DNA of 64,000 bases, taken from the NCBI RefSeq assembly GCF_023330685.1, contig NZ_CP097128.1, forward strand, positions 2,232,001-2,296,000, in the 5' to 3' direction. This DNA is from Conexibacter sp. DBS9H8 (lineage in GTDB: Bacteria > Actinomycetota > Thermoleophilia > Solirubrobacterales > Solirubrobacteraceae). Both the position numbers and the translations under genes were made by a program. Shown here piece after piece: positions 1 to 7,318 of the stretch. How positions within the stretch are numbered: position 1 is the stretch's first letter; each line of letters starts with the position of its first letter. A model generated the notes under the pieces. That model was not told the origin of the DNA, searched no databases, and worked only from the letters and a program-made list of their open reading frames with translations.

Positions 1-303
1 CTGCTCGGCCGCGCCCCCGAGGCGGGCGCCCTCGCGGCCACCGGCGTCTCGGAGGCCGAGGTGAGCGTCGCCATCGACGCTCTCGAGGTGCGGGCCGCGC
101 GGGCGGGACGAACCGTCAGCGCCGACGAGCTCGAGCACGCCCGGCTGTTGCTCGAGCTCGCCCGGGTCGACCGGGAGCTGCAGCGCGCCCGTCTCGCCCG
201 CCGCGGCGTCCCGGAACTCGCCGCCGCGCGCGAGCGGGTCCGCGCGAGCCTGTCGGCCGTCCTCGCCCGGCTTGAGTCCGACGCCGCGCTCGAGCGGTTC
301 TGA
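1..303 (+). CDS. C-terminal end of a DnaG-like DNA primase (5' truncated)
   Basis: The reading frame is open from the first base of the window to the TGA at 301-303, giving the last 100 residues of a longer protein. The tail is helical, charged and Ala/Arg/Glu rich (ELEHARLLLELARVDREL and similar), as in the helicase-binding C-terminal region of bacterial primases. In many Actinobacteria dnaG lies next to a tRNA-Asn gene, and such a tRNA follows here 71 bases downstream. No catalytic TOPRIM or zinc-binding part is inside the window, so the assignment rests on tail composition and neighbourhood. Other helical proteins are possible. Confidence 0.45.
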   Translation: MLGRAPEAGALAATGVSEAEVSVAIDALEVRAARAGRTVSADELEHARLLLELARVDRELQRARLARRGVPELAAARERVRASLSAVLARLESDAALERF

Positions 304-374
304 GCTGACGCCGACGCGGAGCGCGCTCGCGCTGGGCGAGCGCGGACCGGCCCGCTAAAGTTGGCCGCCGTCTG

Positions 375-446
375 TGGGGAGTAGCTCAATGGCAGAGCTC
401 TCGACTGTTAATCGAGTGGTTGTGGGTTCGAGTCCCACCTCCCCAG
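375..446 (+). tRNA. tRNA-Asn (anticodon GTT)
   Basis: A complete cloverleaf folds. The 7-bp acceptor stem pairs TGGGGAG (375-381) with CTCCCCA (439-445). The anticodon stem CTCGA/TCGAG encloses the loop CTGTTAA with anticodon GTT at 407-409. The T arm carries GGTTCGAGTCC. Base 446 (G) is the discriminator and CCA is not encoded. The next three bases (447-449) are the stop codon of the convergent glycosyltransferase, so the tRNA 3' end abuts that gene directly. Confidence 0.97.
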
Positions 447-1685
447 TCACCCGCCCGCCAGCAGGCCCTCGAGGGCCTCGGCGGCCCGGACGGCCGGGCG
501 TTCCCTGTCGGCCCACGCGCGCAGTCGCGCCGCCCGGGCGCGGAAGCCGGCGGCTGGATCAAGGGCGTGCGCGGTTGCCCAACGGACCGTCTGCGGGGTG
601 AGCAGCCGCCAGGGGAGCCGGACCCCGACACCGGCCCAGGCGACCCGGGCGGCGTTCTCGGCCATGTCACCGACGTGGGGGACGGCGAGGACCGGGGTGC
701 CGCAGGCGAGCGCCCGTACGAGCGTCCCGTGTCCGGCGTGACAGATGACAAGGTCGGCTTTCGGCATCGTCACGGCGTATGAGAGCCAGTTGACGAGCGC
801 GACCTCCTCAGGGGTGGGGACCGGGACCGCCCGAGCGAGCGGCCGGCGGTTCGTTGAGGCGAGCACCCGCACCCGGGCGCGCCCGGAACCCGACAACGAG
901 GGGACGGACAGTCCGCCGAGCCCGCGGAGGGCGCAGTCGAGCATCCGCTGGCCGGGGTCCTGGGCGGTGGACGGGGCGATGAGGATGAGCGGGCCCTCCC
1001 CGTGGGGCAGCTCGACGGCCGGGGCGGGCGGCTCCCAGAACAGCGGTCCGGTCACCCGCACATGTGCGGGCCAGCGGCGCGGGTATTCGAGCGCGGGAAA
1101 GGTGGCGACCAGACACAGGTCCCGGCTGAGACCGCCGTGCAGATCAGCGCGGGGCGGCAGACCGAGGCGCCGGCGGGTGTCGTTGAGCTGGTCACGCCCG
1201 AGGCGCAGGCCAGCCTCCAACGGCTGACTCAGGCCTTCCCACAGGCGTTGTCCAAGCACGGTCCGCGGCAGCCGAGCCCCGCTCGCGTACGGAGGAAAGC
1301 CGGGCGCGCCGACCGGATAGAGGTGGGGGATGAGCGTCGCGACGGCCGCTCCCTCAAGCTCCCCGGCGAGCGCTGGAGCGAGCGTGAGGATGTCGTGGAC
1401 GACGAGGTCGGGGGCGAAGGCCCGTACGGTCTCCTGCGTCTCAGCGGTCGCCAACACGACCGCCTCATAGGGCTGCAGCGGCCGTTCACGAGTCGGGAAC
1501 ACCGGATATTCGGGGGCGGCGGTGAAGGCCATCCCCTCCGCCTCCACCGCGTCGCGCCAGTGGCTCCAGGTCTCGAACCGGACCTGATGGCCACGGCGGA
1601 CGAGCTCGGCGCCGAGCGCGAGCATCGGGAAGGTGTGGCCGGGCTGGCCGAAGGCGCCGAGAAGGATGCGACGCGATCGGATCAC
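447..1685 (-). CDS. MGT-type glycosyltransferase (UDP-glycosyltransferase fold, GT1-like)
   Basis: A protein of 412 residues with a GT-B glycosyltransferase layout. The N-terminal half opens with ILLGAFGQPGHTFPMLALG (residues 7-25), the usual start of macrolide- and natural-product-type transferases. The donor-binding segment near residues 313-348 has the HAGHGT..ALACGTPVLAVP pattern of the family. The sugar donor and acceptor cannot be told from sequence. I chose GTG at 1685 because the family-like sequence begins right after it and the open frame further upstream (to 2009) runs over the divergent gene at 1774. Two family-2 glycosyltransferases lie just beyond that gene, so surface or secondary-metabolite glycosylation is plausible. 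Confidence 0.8.
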   Translation of the reverse strand: MIRSRRILLGAFGQPGHTFPMLALGAELVRRGHQVRFETWSHWRDAVEAEGMAFTAAPEYPVFPTRERPLQPYEAVVLATAETQETVRAFAPDLVVHDILTLAPALAGELEGAAVATLIPHLYPVGAPGFPPYASGARLPRTVLGQRLWEGLSQPLEAGLRLGRDQLNDTRRRLGLPPRADLHGGLSRDLCLVATFPALEYPRRWPAHVRVTGPLFWEPPAPAVELPHGEGPLILIAPSTAQDPGQRMLDCALRGLGGLSVPSLSGSGRARVRVLASTNRRPLARAVPVPTPEEVALVNWLSYAVTMPKADLVICHAGHGTLVRALACGTPVLAVPHVGDMAENAARVAWAGVGVRLPWRLLTPQTVRWATAHALDPAAGFRARAARLRAWADRERPAVRAAEALEGLLAGG

Positions 1686-1773
1686 CGGCGCGGGAGAGGG
1701 CTGCAATTTCCGGTGCGTGGAGAGGAGATCCCTTCCCGAGGAGATGACGGGCGGTTTAGGATGGCCCGAGCTT

Positions 1774-2382
1774 ATGCCACGGACCCGAACCTCACAGCTC
1801 AGCGTCCTCCGCCGGGCGATCGACTGCCTCCCCCGCCACACACGGGAGGCGATGCTCGTCGGGATCGACAACAACACGATCGTCGTCGGCGCGTACTCGA
1901 CCGCCGACGGGGTCTGCCCGATGCTCGCCGCCCACCGGGCCGGTGGGCGTACCAACTTCATCGCCTTCGCCCGCGCCTGGGACGAGTTCTGCTTCCGCGG
2001 GGTCGCCAAGCGCCGCCGCCGGCCTCGCCTGGCGAGTCACACCGAGCTCGTCACCCTCCGCTCCCACATCGAGGCGAGCCTGCTCGCGGAGGAGACCGTC
2101 GACCTCTCCGGGGCGCTCACCGAGCATGACCGGCTGCGCCGGAACCGGGCCGAACGGGAGCGTCAGGTGGCCGCCGTCGCCGTGCCCATCCGGGAGGCGC
2201 CGGCAAAGCCCCGTGACCGCGACCGGGTTCGTCCCGGCGACCCGGATCGCCGCCGCGAACTGGCGGGCCAGCCCGGCTGGCGGTGGCTGCGGATCATGCG
2301 CAGCTATGACGAGTACGAGCAGGCGCTCGCCGAGCTCGACTTCCCCCAGGCCGAGCGCGAGCTCACCCCCAGCCGCCACTGA
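1774..2382 (+). CDS. Uncharacterised 202-residue protein
   Basis: Starts at ATG 1774 and ends 32 bases before the next glycosyltransferase, so probably co-transcribed with it. The N-terminal 90 residues are well ordered (LVGIDNNTIVVGAYSTADGVCPMLAAH and a following aromatic FIAFARAWDEFCF segment). The middle (about 95-165) is a basic, Arg-rich stretch, and the tail ends in a short acidic helix (YDEYEQALAEL). No signal peptide or membrane segment is visible. I do not recognise the family. TAGGAT at 1757-1762 is a possible -10 box, 11 bases before the start. Confidence 0.75.
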   Translation: MPRTRTSQLSVLRRAIDCLPRHTREAMLVGIDNNTIVVGAYSTADGVCPMLAAHRAGGRTNFIAFARAWDEFCFRGVAKRRRRPRLASHTELVTLRSHIEASLLAEETVDLSGALTEHDRLRRNRAERERQVAAVAVPIREAPAKPRDRDRVRPGDPDRRRELAGQPGWRWLRIMRSYDEYEQALAELDFPQAERELTPSRH

Positions 2383-2414
2383 CCGGCGGAACGGATCCGC
2401 GGCCCCGGCCGCCG

Positions 2415-3281
2415 GTGTCGCTCGTCGTTCCCTTCGCCGGCAGCGATGCCGATCTTGACGCGCTCGTCACACGGCTCGCGGCGGTTCGCCTCGGCCCCGA
2501 TGACGAGGTGATCGTCGCCGACAACCGGGCGGGCGCCCACAGCCGCCCGCTCGGCCCCCGGGTGCGTCTCCACGCCGCCGATGGGGTCCCCTCACCGGGG
2601 TTTGCCCGCAACCGTGGAGCCGCCGCGGCTCGTGGGGAGTGGCTTGTGTTCATCGACGCCGACACCGAGCCCTACCCTGACCTGCTCGAGGCGTACTTCG
2701 GGCCGGGTGCGGACCCTCGGGTCGGGGTGCTCGCCGGAGGGATCGTCGACGTTCTCGGACCCGGACATGCCGGGACCGCCGCCCGGCATGCGGTCGCCCG
2801 CGGTCAGATGCATGAGACGGTCACCCTCAACCGCCCCGCCTTCCCCTACGCCCAGTCGGCCAACGTCGCGGTGCGCGCAAGTGCCTTCCGGGCGGTCGGC
2901 GGCTTCGGTGAGAACATCCGGGCGGGGGAGGACGCCGATCTCTGCTTCCGGCTGGCGGCGGCCGGATGGGCGCTGCAGTCCCGCCCGGAGGCTCGGGTCG
3001 CCCACCGGGCCCGTCCGACCCTTGCCGGTTCGCTGCGCCAACTCGTCGACCACGGCTCCGGTGCGGCCTGGTGTGAGCGCCGTCACCCCGGTTCATTCCC
3101 CGCAGCGGGGGCGGCGGCGTTCACGGCCCGGATCGCCCGTCAGGTCGGGGCCGCGCTTGCCGCGCTCCGCGCTGGCGACTGCGAGCGGGCCGGATTTGCG
3201 CTCTTGGAGATCATCGGCGCGTTCGCCTTCGCGCTCGGCCGGCGGGTTCCGAACCGGCCGCGCTGGCGCCCGCGGCCATAA
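2415..3281 (+). CDS. Family 2 glycosyltransferase
   Basis: A protein of 288 residues with a GT-A fold. The N-terminus SLVVPFAGSDADLDALV and the DEVIVADN segment near residues 30-37 form the nucleotide-binding start, the metal-binding DAD is at 81-83 (VFIDADTEP), and the acceptor/base motif GEDADLCFRLAAAGW lies at about 170-184. A hydrophobic helix near the C-terminus (FALLEIIGAFAFALG) may touch the membrane. GTG 2415 is the only start before the conserved part. The stop codon TAA at 3279-3281 lies inside the putative -10 box of the following glycosyltransferase. Substrate unknown. Confidence 0.85.
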   Translation: MSLVVPFAGSDADLDALVTRLAAVRLGPDDEVIVADNRAGAHSRPLGPRVRLHAADGVPSPGFARNRGAAAARGEWLVFIDADTEPYPDLLEAYFGPGADPRVGVLAGGIVDVLGPGHAGTAARHAVARGQMHETVTLNRPAFPYAQSANVAVRASAFRAVGGFGENIRAGEDADLCFRLAAAGWALQSRPEARVAHRARPTLAGSLRQLVDHGSGAAWCERRHPGSFPAAGAAAFTARIARQVGAALAALRAGDCERAGFALLEIIGAFAFALGRRVPNRPRWRPRP

Positions 3282-3282
3282 T
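3277..3282 (+). promoter_or_regulatory. Putative -10 box of leaderless glycosyltransferase gene
   Basis: CATAAT, 7 bases before ATG 3290. Its TAA is the stop codon of the upstream gene. No Shine-Dalgarno sequence lies before the start. Confidence 0.5.
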
Positions 3283-3289
3283 CGCCGCG

Positions 3290-4303
3290 ATGTACCCGGC
3301 CTCGCCCCAGGTTTCCCGACCCGAACCGTCCCGCCCGAGGATCTCCGTCGTCGTCTCCAGCTTCGAGCGTCCCGTCGCTCTCCGCCGCCTCCTGATCGCC
3401 CTGGCCGGCCAGAGTCTCGCGCCGGAGGTCTATGAGGTGATCGTCGTCGACAACGGGTCCGGCCCGGCGACCGCGGCCGTGCTGAGTGAGGCCGCCGCGA
3501 CCCTCGGGGCTCGGCTCGTTCCGCTCAGGCTGGCGGAGAACCGCGGTCCGGCCGGTGGGCGCAACGCGGGCTGGGGGGCGGCCCGGGGCCGCTGGGTCGC
3601 CTTCACCGACGACGACTGCGTCCCGGCCGCCGGCTGGCTGGAGCGACTGCTCGCGGTGGCCGACGGCGAGGGCGACGACACGGTCATCCTGCAGGGCCGC
3701 ACCAACCCGGACCCGGACGGCCTCCGCGCCCGGTCGAGCACGCTCGGGGCGCGGATCGTCTCCGTGCAGGCCGCCGACGGCCGCTTTGAGACCTGCAACA
3801 TCCTCTACCCGCGGGCGCTGCTTCAGCGCCTGCACGGTTTCGACGAGACGTTCGGACCTCGGGGCCTCGCGGCGCGCCCGGTCGGGGAGGACACCGACCT
3901 CGGCTGGCGGGCGCTCGCCCTCGGTGCCCGGGTCCGGTTCGTGCCCGAGGCCGTCGTCCTCCATGAGGTCGTGCACCTCGGACCCATGGCCAGCGTCGCC
4001 GCTCAGACCCGGTGGGCGGGCGCCGCCCACCTGTTCAAGGTCCACCCTCAGGCCCGCACCATCCTCTTCCGGCACGTGTTCTGGAACGTGTGGCACTACA
4101 TGCTCGCCCAGGCGCTCCTGTCGCTGCTCGGGCCGCGCTGGCTGCGGCGGCTGATCCTCGGCCGCTACCTGCGGGCGATGCGCGCCCGCGCCCGTGAGTG
4201 CGGGGCCGGGGCCTGGGCGGTGCCCTACCTGATCGCCTCGGACGCGATCGAGTTCGCTGTCATCGCCGGAGCCGCCGTCGCGGAGAGGACCGTCTTGCTC
4301 TGA
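3290..4303 (+). CDS. Family 2 glycosyltransferase with C-terminal membrane helix
   Basis: A protein of 337 residues. GT-A motifs: ISVVVSSFERPVALRRLL (18-35), IVVDNGSG (51-58), the metal-binding AFTDDDCVP (DDD 107-109), and GEDTDLGWRALALG (199-212). The last 30 residues are hydrophobic and may anchor it to the membrane. It follows the previous glycosyltransferase by 8 bases but has its own -10-like CATAAT 7 bases before the start, so it may be transcribed both ways. Cysteines at 110 and 169 are not diagnostic. Likely builds a surface glycan; donor and acceptor unknown. Confidence 0.85.
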   Translation: MYPASPQVSRPEPSRPRISVVVSSFERPVALRRLLIALAGQSLAPEVYEVIVVDNGSGPATAAVLSEAAATLGARLVPLRLAENRGPAGGRNAGWGAARGRWVAFTDDDCVPAAGWLERLLAVADGEGDDTVILQGRTNPDPDGLRARSSTLGARIVSVQAADGRFETCNILYPRALLQRLHGFDETFGPRGLAARPVGEDTDLGWRALALGARVRFVPEAVVLHEVVHLGPMASVAAQTRWAGAAHLFKVHPQARTILFRHVFWNVWHYMLAQALLSLLGPRWLRRLILGRYLRAMRARARECGAGAWAVPYLIASDAIEFAVIAGAAVAERTVLL

Positions 4304-4358
4304 GTGTTTGCCTCCCGGCGCGGGTATCGGTCTGACGGTGCCGGACGGTGTGCACAGA

Positions 4359-4375
4359 TTCGTCGTCACGACGAA
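4359..4375. promoter_or_regulatory. Perfect 17-bp palindrome, possible operator
   Basis: TTCGTCGT-C-ACGACGAA, an 8+8 inverted repeat around one central base, in the 149-bp gap before the FmdB-like gene, followed by an A tract. A one-base spacer does not suit an RNA hairpin, so a dimeric DNA-binding protein site is the better guess. Confidence 0.35.
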
Positions 4376-4452
4376 AAATCGCACTCGGTGCACCGCCGCG
4401 CCCCGCAGGCGATCCGCGAGCGGGCTGTGGCATCGTTGGTGTGGATCCCCCG

Positions 4453-4713
4453 ATGCCGCTCTATGACTTCCACTGCCCCGCCTGCGGGGCGACGTTCGAG
4501 GCCCGGGCCGGGATGGACGCCCCCGCGCCGCCGTGTGAGAGCTGCGGCGCCGGCGGTGTCGAACGGCTCATCACCGGCTTTGCCAGCTCACGCTCACCGG
4601 CCCTCCATGGCGCGGCCGCGGACCGGTCCAACGCCACCCGGCGGGCGCGGGAGGACCAGCGCGCCGAGCGGATCGCCGCCCGCCGGGAGGCCCGCCGGCA
4701 GAGCGGACGCTAG
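4453..4713 (+). CDS. FmdB-type small zinc-ribbon protein
   Basis: An 86-residue protein starting MPLYDFHCPACG, the hallmark of the FmdB/CxxC_CxxC_SSSS family. The zinc ribbon uses Cys8, Cys11, Cys28 and Cys31. The rest is a basic, charged tail rich in Arg and Ala. Members are often called putative regulatory proteins, but the biochemical role is unproven. ATG 4453 is fixed by the conserved N-terminus. The last 4 bases overlap the end of the convergent membrane protein gene. A perfect palindrome lies about 80 bases upstream. Confidence 0.85.
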   Translation: MPLYDFHCPACGATFEARAGMDAPAPPCESCGAGGVERLITGFASSRSPALHGAAADRSNATRRAREDQRAERIAARREARRQSGR

Positions 4714-5111
4714 CGCCCGACGAGGCGCCGCCACCGGCGCGGGTGGCCGACACCGCTGCGGGCGCGGAGGCGCAGCCCACGCGAGGCGACGTGGCGGCGC
4801 ATCGGCGCCGACAGCAGTACCGCCTCCATCGCGACGCCGGTGACCGCCAGCACGACGACGTTGGCCCACAGCACCCGCCCCGTGGCGCCGACCACGATCG
4901 CGAGGATGGCGGCGAGGCCAACCGTGTTCATCGCCAACAGGATCCACCAGGCGGCGGGTCGGCCGGCCGCGAGCCCGCCGAACAGGAGAACGGCGACCAG
5001 GAGCCCGGGCACGGTAAGGGAGCCGCCACCGATCACCAGCACCGCGACGAGTTGGAAGAGGGCGACCGTGACGTAGACCGCCACGGCGACGGAGAGGCGC
5101 GTGACGGGCAC
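4710..5111 (-). CDS. Small integral membrane protein, function unknown
   Basis: A 133-residue protein with four predicted hydrophobic helices (about residues 8-28, 33-50, 56-77 and 82-101) and a basic cytoplasmic tail. I do not recognise a family. GTG 5111 is supported by TATTCT ending 6 bases upstream on the same strand, the leaderless arrangement seen repeatedly in this window. It is divergent from the F420-dependent G6PDH gene, with only 17 bp between the two start codons. Confidence 0.7.
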   Translation of the reverse strand: MPVTRLSVAVAVYVTVALFQLVAVLVIGGGSLTVPGLLVAVLLFGGLAAGRPAAWWILLAMNTVGLAAILAIVVGATGRVLWANVVVLAVTGVAMEAVLLSAPMRRHVASRGLRLRARSGVGHPRRWRRLVGR

Positions 5112-5116
5112 CGCGT

Positions 5117-5123
5117 CAGAATA
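5117..5123. promoter_or_regulatory. Overlapping divergent -10 boxes between 5111 and 5129
   Basis: The 7-bp sequence CAGAATA reads as CAGAAT on the plus strand (6 bases before ATG 5129) and as TATTCT on the minus strand (6 bases before GTG 5111). The two putative -10 boxes share 5 bp, so only one polymerase could open the site at a time. Confidence 0.5.
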
Positions 5124-5128
5124 GATCC

Positions 5129-6133
5129 ATGCCCCTCCGTCTTGGTTACAAAGCCTCCGCCGAGCAGTTCCCGCCCCGCCAACTCCTCGACTTCGCCGTC
5201 GCCGCCGAGGCCCACGGCTTCGACATCATCGCCGTCTCCGACCACTTCCAGCCCTGGCGCCACCACGGCGGGCACGCCCCCAACGCGCTCGTCTGGCTCG
5301 GCGCGCTCGGGCAGGCAACCGAGCGGGTGACCCTGTCGACGAGCGTGCTCACCCCGACGCTGCGCTACCACCCCTCCGTCGTCGCCCACAGCTTCGCGAC
5401 GCTCGGGGCGCTCTATCCGGGCCGGGTCGTGCTCGGGGTCGGCTCGGGGGAGGCGATGAACGAGACCCCCGCCACCGGCGCCGCGTGGCCGAAGTTCGCC
5501 GAGCGCTCCGCCCGGCTCGCGGAGGCGATCGAGCTGATCCGCGCGCTGTGGAACGGCGAGCGGGTCGACTTCGAGGGCGTCTACTACGAGACCGCCCGGG
5601 CGACGATCTACGACAAGCCGGCCCAGCCGGTCCCGATCTACGTCGCCGCCGGAGGCCCGAAGGCGGCCCAGCTCGTCGGGCGGGTGGGGGACGGGTTCAT
5701 CTGTACCTCCGGCAAGGGGGAGGAGCTCTACCACTCCCTCCTTGACGCGCTGCGCATCGGCGCCGAGTCGGTCGGCCGGGACACCGGCGAGATCGTCAAG
5801 AACATCGAGGTGAAGGTCTCCTACGATCACGACGCCGCCTACGCCAAGGCGGCCTGCCGGCCGTGGGCCGCGCTCGCGCTCACCGCGGAGGAGAAGGGCG
5901 GCACCGAGGACCCGCTCGAGATGGAACGGCTCGCCGAGGCGGCGGCCGACCGCGCCCACCAGCGCTTCATCGTCTCCAATGACCCGGATGAGGTGGCCGA
6001 GAAGATCGGCTGGTACGCCGACCTCGGTTTCAGTGAGCTCATCTTCCACTTCCCCGGCGAGGACCAGACCCGGGCCCTTGACCAGTTCGCCGCCGACATC
6101 ATCCCGCGCCTGCGGGCGCGTCGGGATGGCTGA
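5129..6133 (+). CDS. fgd: F420-dependent glucose-6-phosphate dehydrogenase
   Basis: A 334-residue luciferase-like (TIM barrel) oxidoreductase that oxidises glucose-6-phosphate to 6-phosphogluconolactone while reducing coenzyme F420. Long blocks are almost identical to mycobacterial Fgd1: LGYKASAEQF at the N-terminus, SDHFQPWRHHGGHAP (37-51), GVGSGEAMNE (103-112) and GFICTSGKGEELY (189-201). The known catalytic or F420-contacting residues His40, Trp44 and Glu109 of Fgd1 correspond to His39, Trp43 and Glu108. The length matches the family (about 336). It probably supplies F420H2 to other reductases in the cell. ATG 5129 lies 6 bases after a -10-like CAGAAT. It is a single gene, divergent from a small membrane protein. 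Confidence 0.92.
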   Translation: MPLRLGYKASAEQFPPRQLLDFAVAAEAHGFDIIAVSDHFQPWRHHGGHAPNALVWLGALGQATERVTLSTSVLTPTLRYHPSVVAHSFATLGALYPGRVVLGVGSGEAMNETPATGAAWPKFAERSARLAEAIELIRALWNGERVDFEGVYYETARATIYDKPAQPVPIYVAAGGPKAAQLVGRVGDGFICTSGKGEELYHSLLDALRIGAESVGRDTGEIVKNIEVKVSYDHDAAYAKAACRPWAALALTAEEKGGTEDPLEMERLAEAAADRAHQRFIVSNDPDEVAEKIGWYADLGFSELIFHFPGEDQTRALDQFAADIIPRLRARRDG

Positions 6134-6193
6134 GGGCCTGCGCGGGGGCGCCTGAGTTTCGCGGGTGAAGCCGAGGACGGCTCACGGATACTG

Positions 6194-6397
6194 ATGCGCG
6201 GTGTCCGTGCATCTGTGTCGCGTCGGCTCGGGGTGCGTCCGGGAATCGATCTGGACAAGGCGCTGCGGCTCGCCGGTCAGCTCGAAGACGATGAGACCGT
6301 CCGCAAGCTCGAGCACGGCGCGGAACTCAACTCCTGCGACGCCGACTTCTCGCGGTTCAGCGGTCTGCGCTGGACCGATCCGCTGCGGGATCTCTGA
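6194..6397 (+). pseudogene. Remnant of a VapBC toxin-antitoxin pair (in-frame fusion scar)
   Basis: A 67-codon open frame. Residues 39-64 (LEHGAELNSCDADFSRFSGLRW and on) match the very C-terminus of VapC PIN-domain toxins, typically LEHGATLVT.DRDFARFPGLRW. The whole catalytic part of the PIN domain is missing. Residues 18-38 (IDLDKALRLAGQLEDDETV) look like the ribbon-helix-helix start of a VapB antitoxin. The simplest reading is one deletion that joined the start of vapB to the end of vapC in frame. The VapC match is good; the VapB part is weaker. It could be an expressed small protein, but not a nuclease. Confidence 0.55.
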
Positions 6398-6476
6398 ACG
6401 CGGCCGGGACGACGCCCGGGTTCGCCTCCCGGCTTTCGCCGCGCCCGCCGCCGGGTTCGTGCCGCCTGAGCTGCCC

Positions 6477-7295
6477 TCAGTCGACGAACAGGTCCGCCAG
6501 GGCGTCGGACGGACCGTAGGCGGACAGGTCGACTCCGGTCAGGACATCCTCATCCAGGAGCGTCTGTCCGGTCCGCTCGCCCGGGGGGCGAGACAGGATC
6601 GCGTGGGCGGCGTCGGCCATGATCTCCGGGGTTCGCGCCCGCGCCATCGTCGCGTCGCCGCCGAGGAGATTCTGCACCGCCGCGGTGGCGATCACCGTCG
6701 CCGGCCACAGCGTGTTGGAGGCGATCCCGTCGGGCGCGAACTCGGCGGCGAAGCCGAGCGCGGCGAGGGTCATGCCGTATTTGGCGAGCATGTAGCCGAC
6801 GTGGGCGCCGAGCCAGCGCGCGGACAGGTTGAGCGGCGGTGACAGGGTGAGGATGTGGGCGTGTTGGGAGCCGCGCAGGTGGGGGACCGCCTCCCGGGTG
6901 AGCAGGAACGTGCCGCGCACCTCGATCGCCTGCATCAGATCGAAGCGCTTCATCGCCAGCTCCGTGGAGGGGGAGAGGTCGATCGCCGAGGCGTTGTTGA
7001 CGATGATGTCGATCCCGCCGAACCGGTCGACGGTCGCCGCCACCGCGGCGGCGACCGACGCCTCCTCGCGCACGTCCCCGACGATCGGGAGCGCCCGTCC
7101 GCCGGCGGCCTCGATCTCCGCCGCGGCGGTGTGGATCGTGCCGGGCAGCTTCGGGTGCGGCGTGTCGGTCTTGGCGAGGATCGCCACGTTCGCCCCGTCG
7201 GCGGCGGCGCGGCGGGCGATCGCCAGCCCGATTCCGCGGCTGCCGCCGGACATCAGGATCGTGCGCCCGCGGAGGGGGGTGTCGGAGGTCATCAT
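6477..7295 (-). CDS. SDR family oxidoreductase (HSDL2-like)
   Basis: A 272-residue classical short-chain dehydrogenase. The NAD(P) loop GGSRGIG is at 17-23, NNAS at 100-103, and the active site is Ser152 with Tyr168-x-x-x-Lys172 (YMLAK). The long loop after the first strands (ILAKTDTPHPKLPGT) resembles the hydroxysteroid-dehydrogenase-like 2 subfamily. The substrate is unknown. I chose ATG 7295 rather than the upstream in-frame start at 7328, because the latter would run into the divergent GNAT gene at 7319 and TATCGT lies 8 bases before 7295. Confidence 0.82.
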   Translation of the reverse strand: MMTSDTPLRGRTILMSGGSRGIGLAIARRAAADGANVAILAKTDTPHPKLPGTIHTAAAEIEAAGGRALPIVGDVREEASVAAAVAATVDRFGGIDIIVNNASAIDLSPSTELAMKRFDLMQAIEVRGTFLLTREAVPHLRGSQHAHILTLSPPLNLSARWLGAHVGYMLAKYGMTLAALGFAAEFAPDGIASNTLWPATVIATAAVQNLLGGDATMARARTPEIMADAAHAILSRPPGERTGQTLLDEDVLTGVDLSAYGPSDALADLFVD

Positions 7296-7303
7296 CGCCG
7301 GAG

Positions 7304-7311
7304 ACGATAAT
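7304..7311. promoter_or_regulatory. Overlapping divergent -10 boxes between 7295 and 7319
   Basis: ACGATAAT reads as GATAAT on the plus strand (7 bases before ATG 7319) and TATCGT on the minus strand (8 bases before ATG 7295). The two hexamers share 4 bp in a 23-bp divergent gap. Confidence 0.5.
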
Positions 7312-7318
7312 CCGGGCG

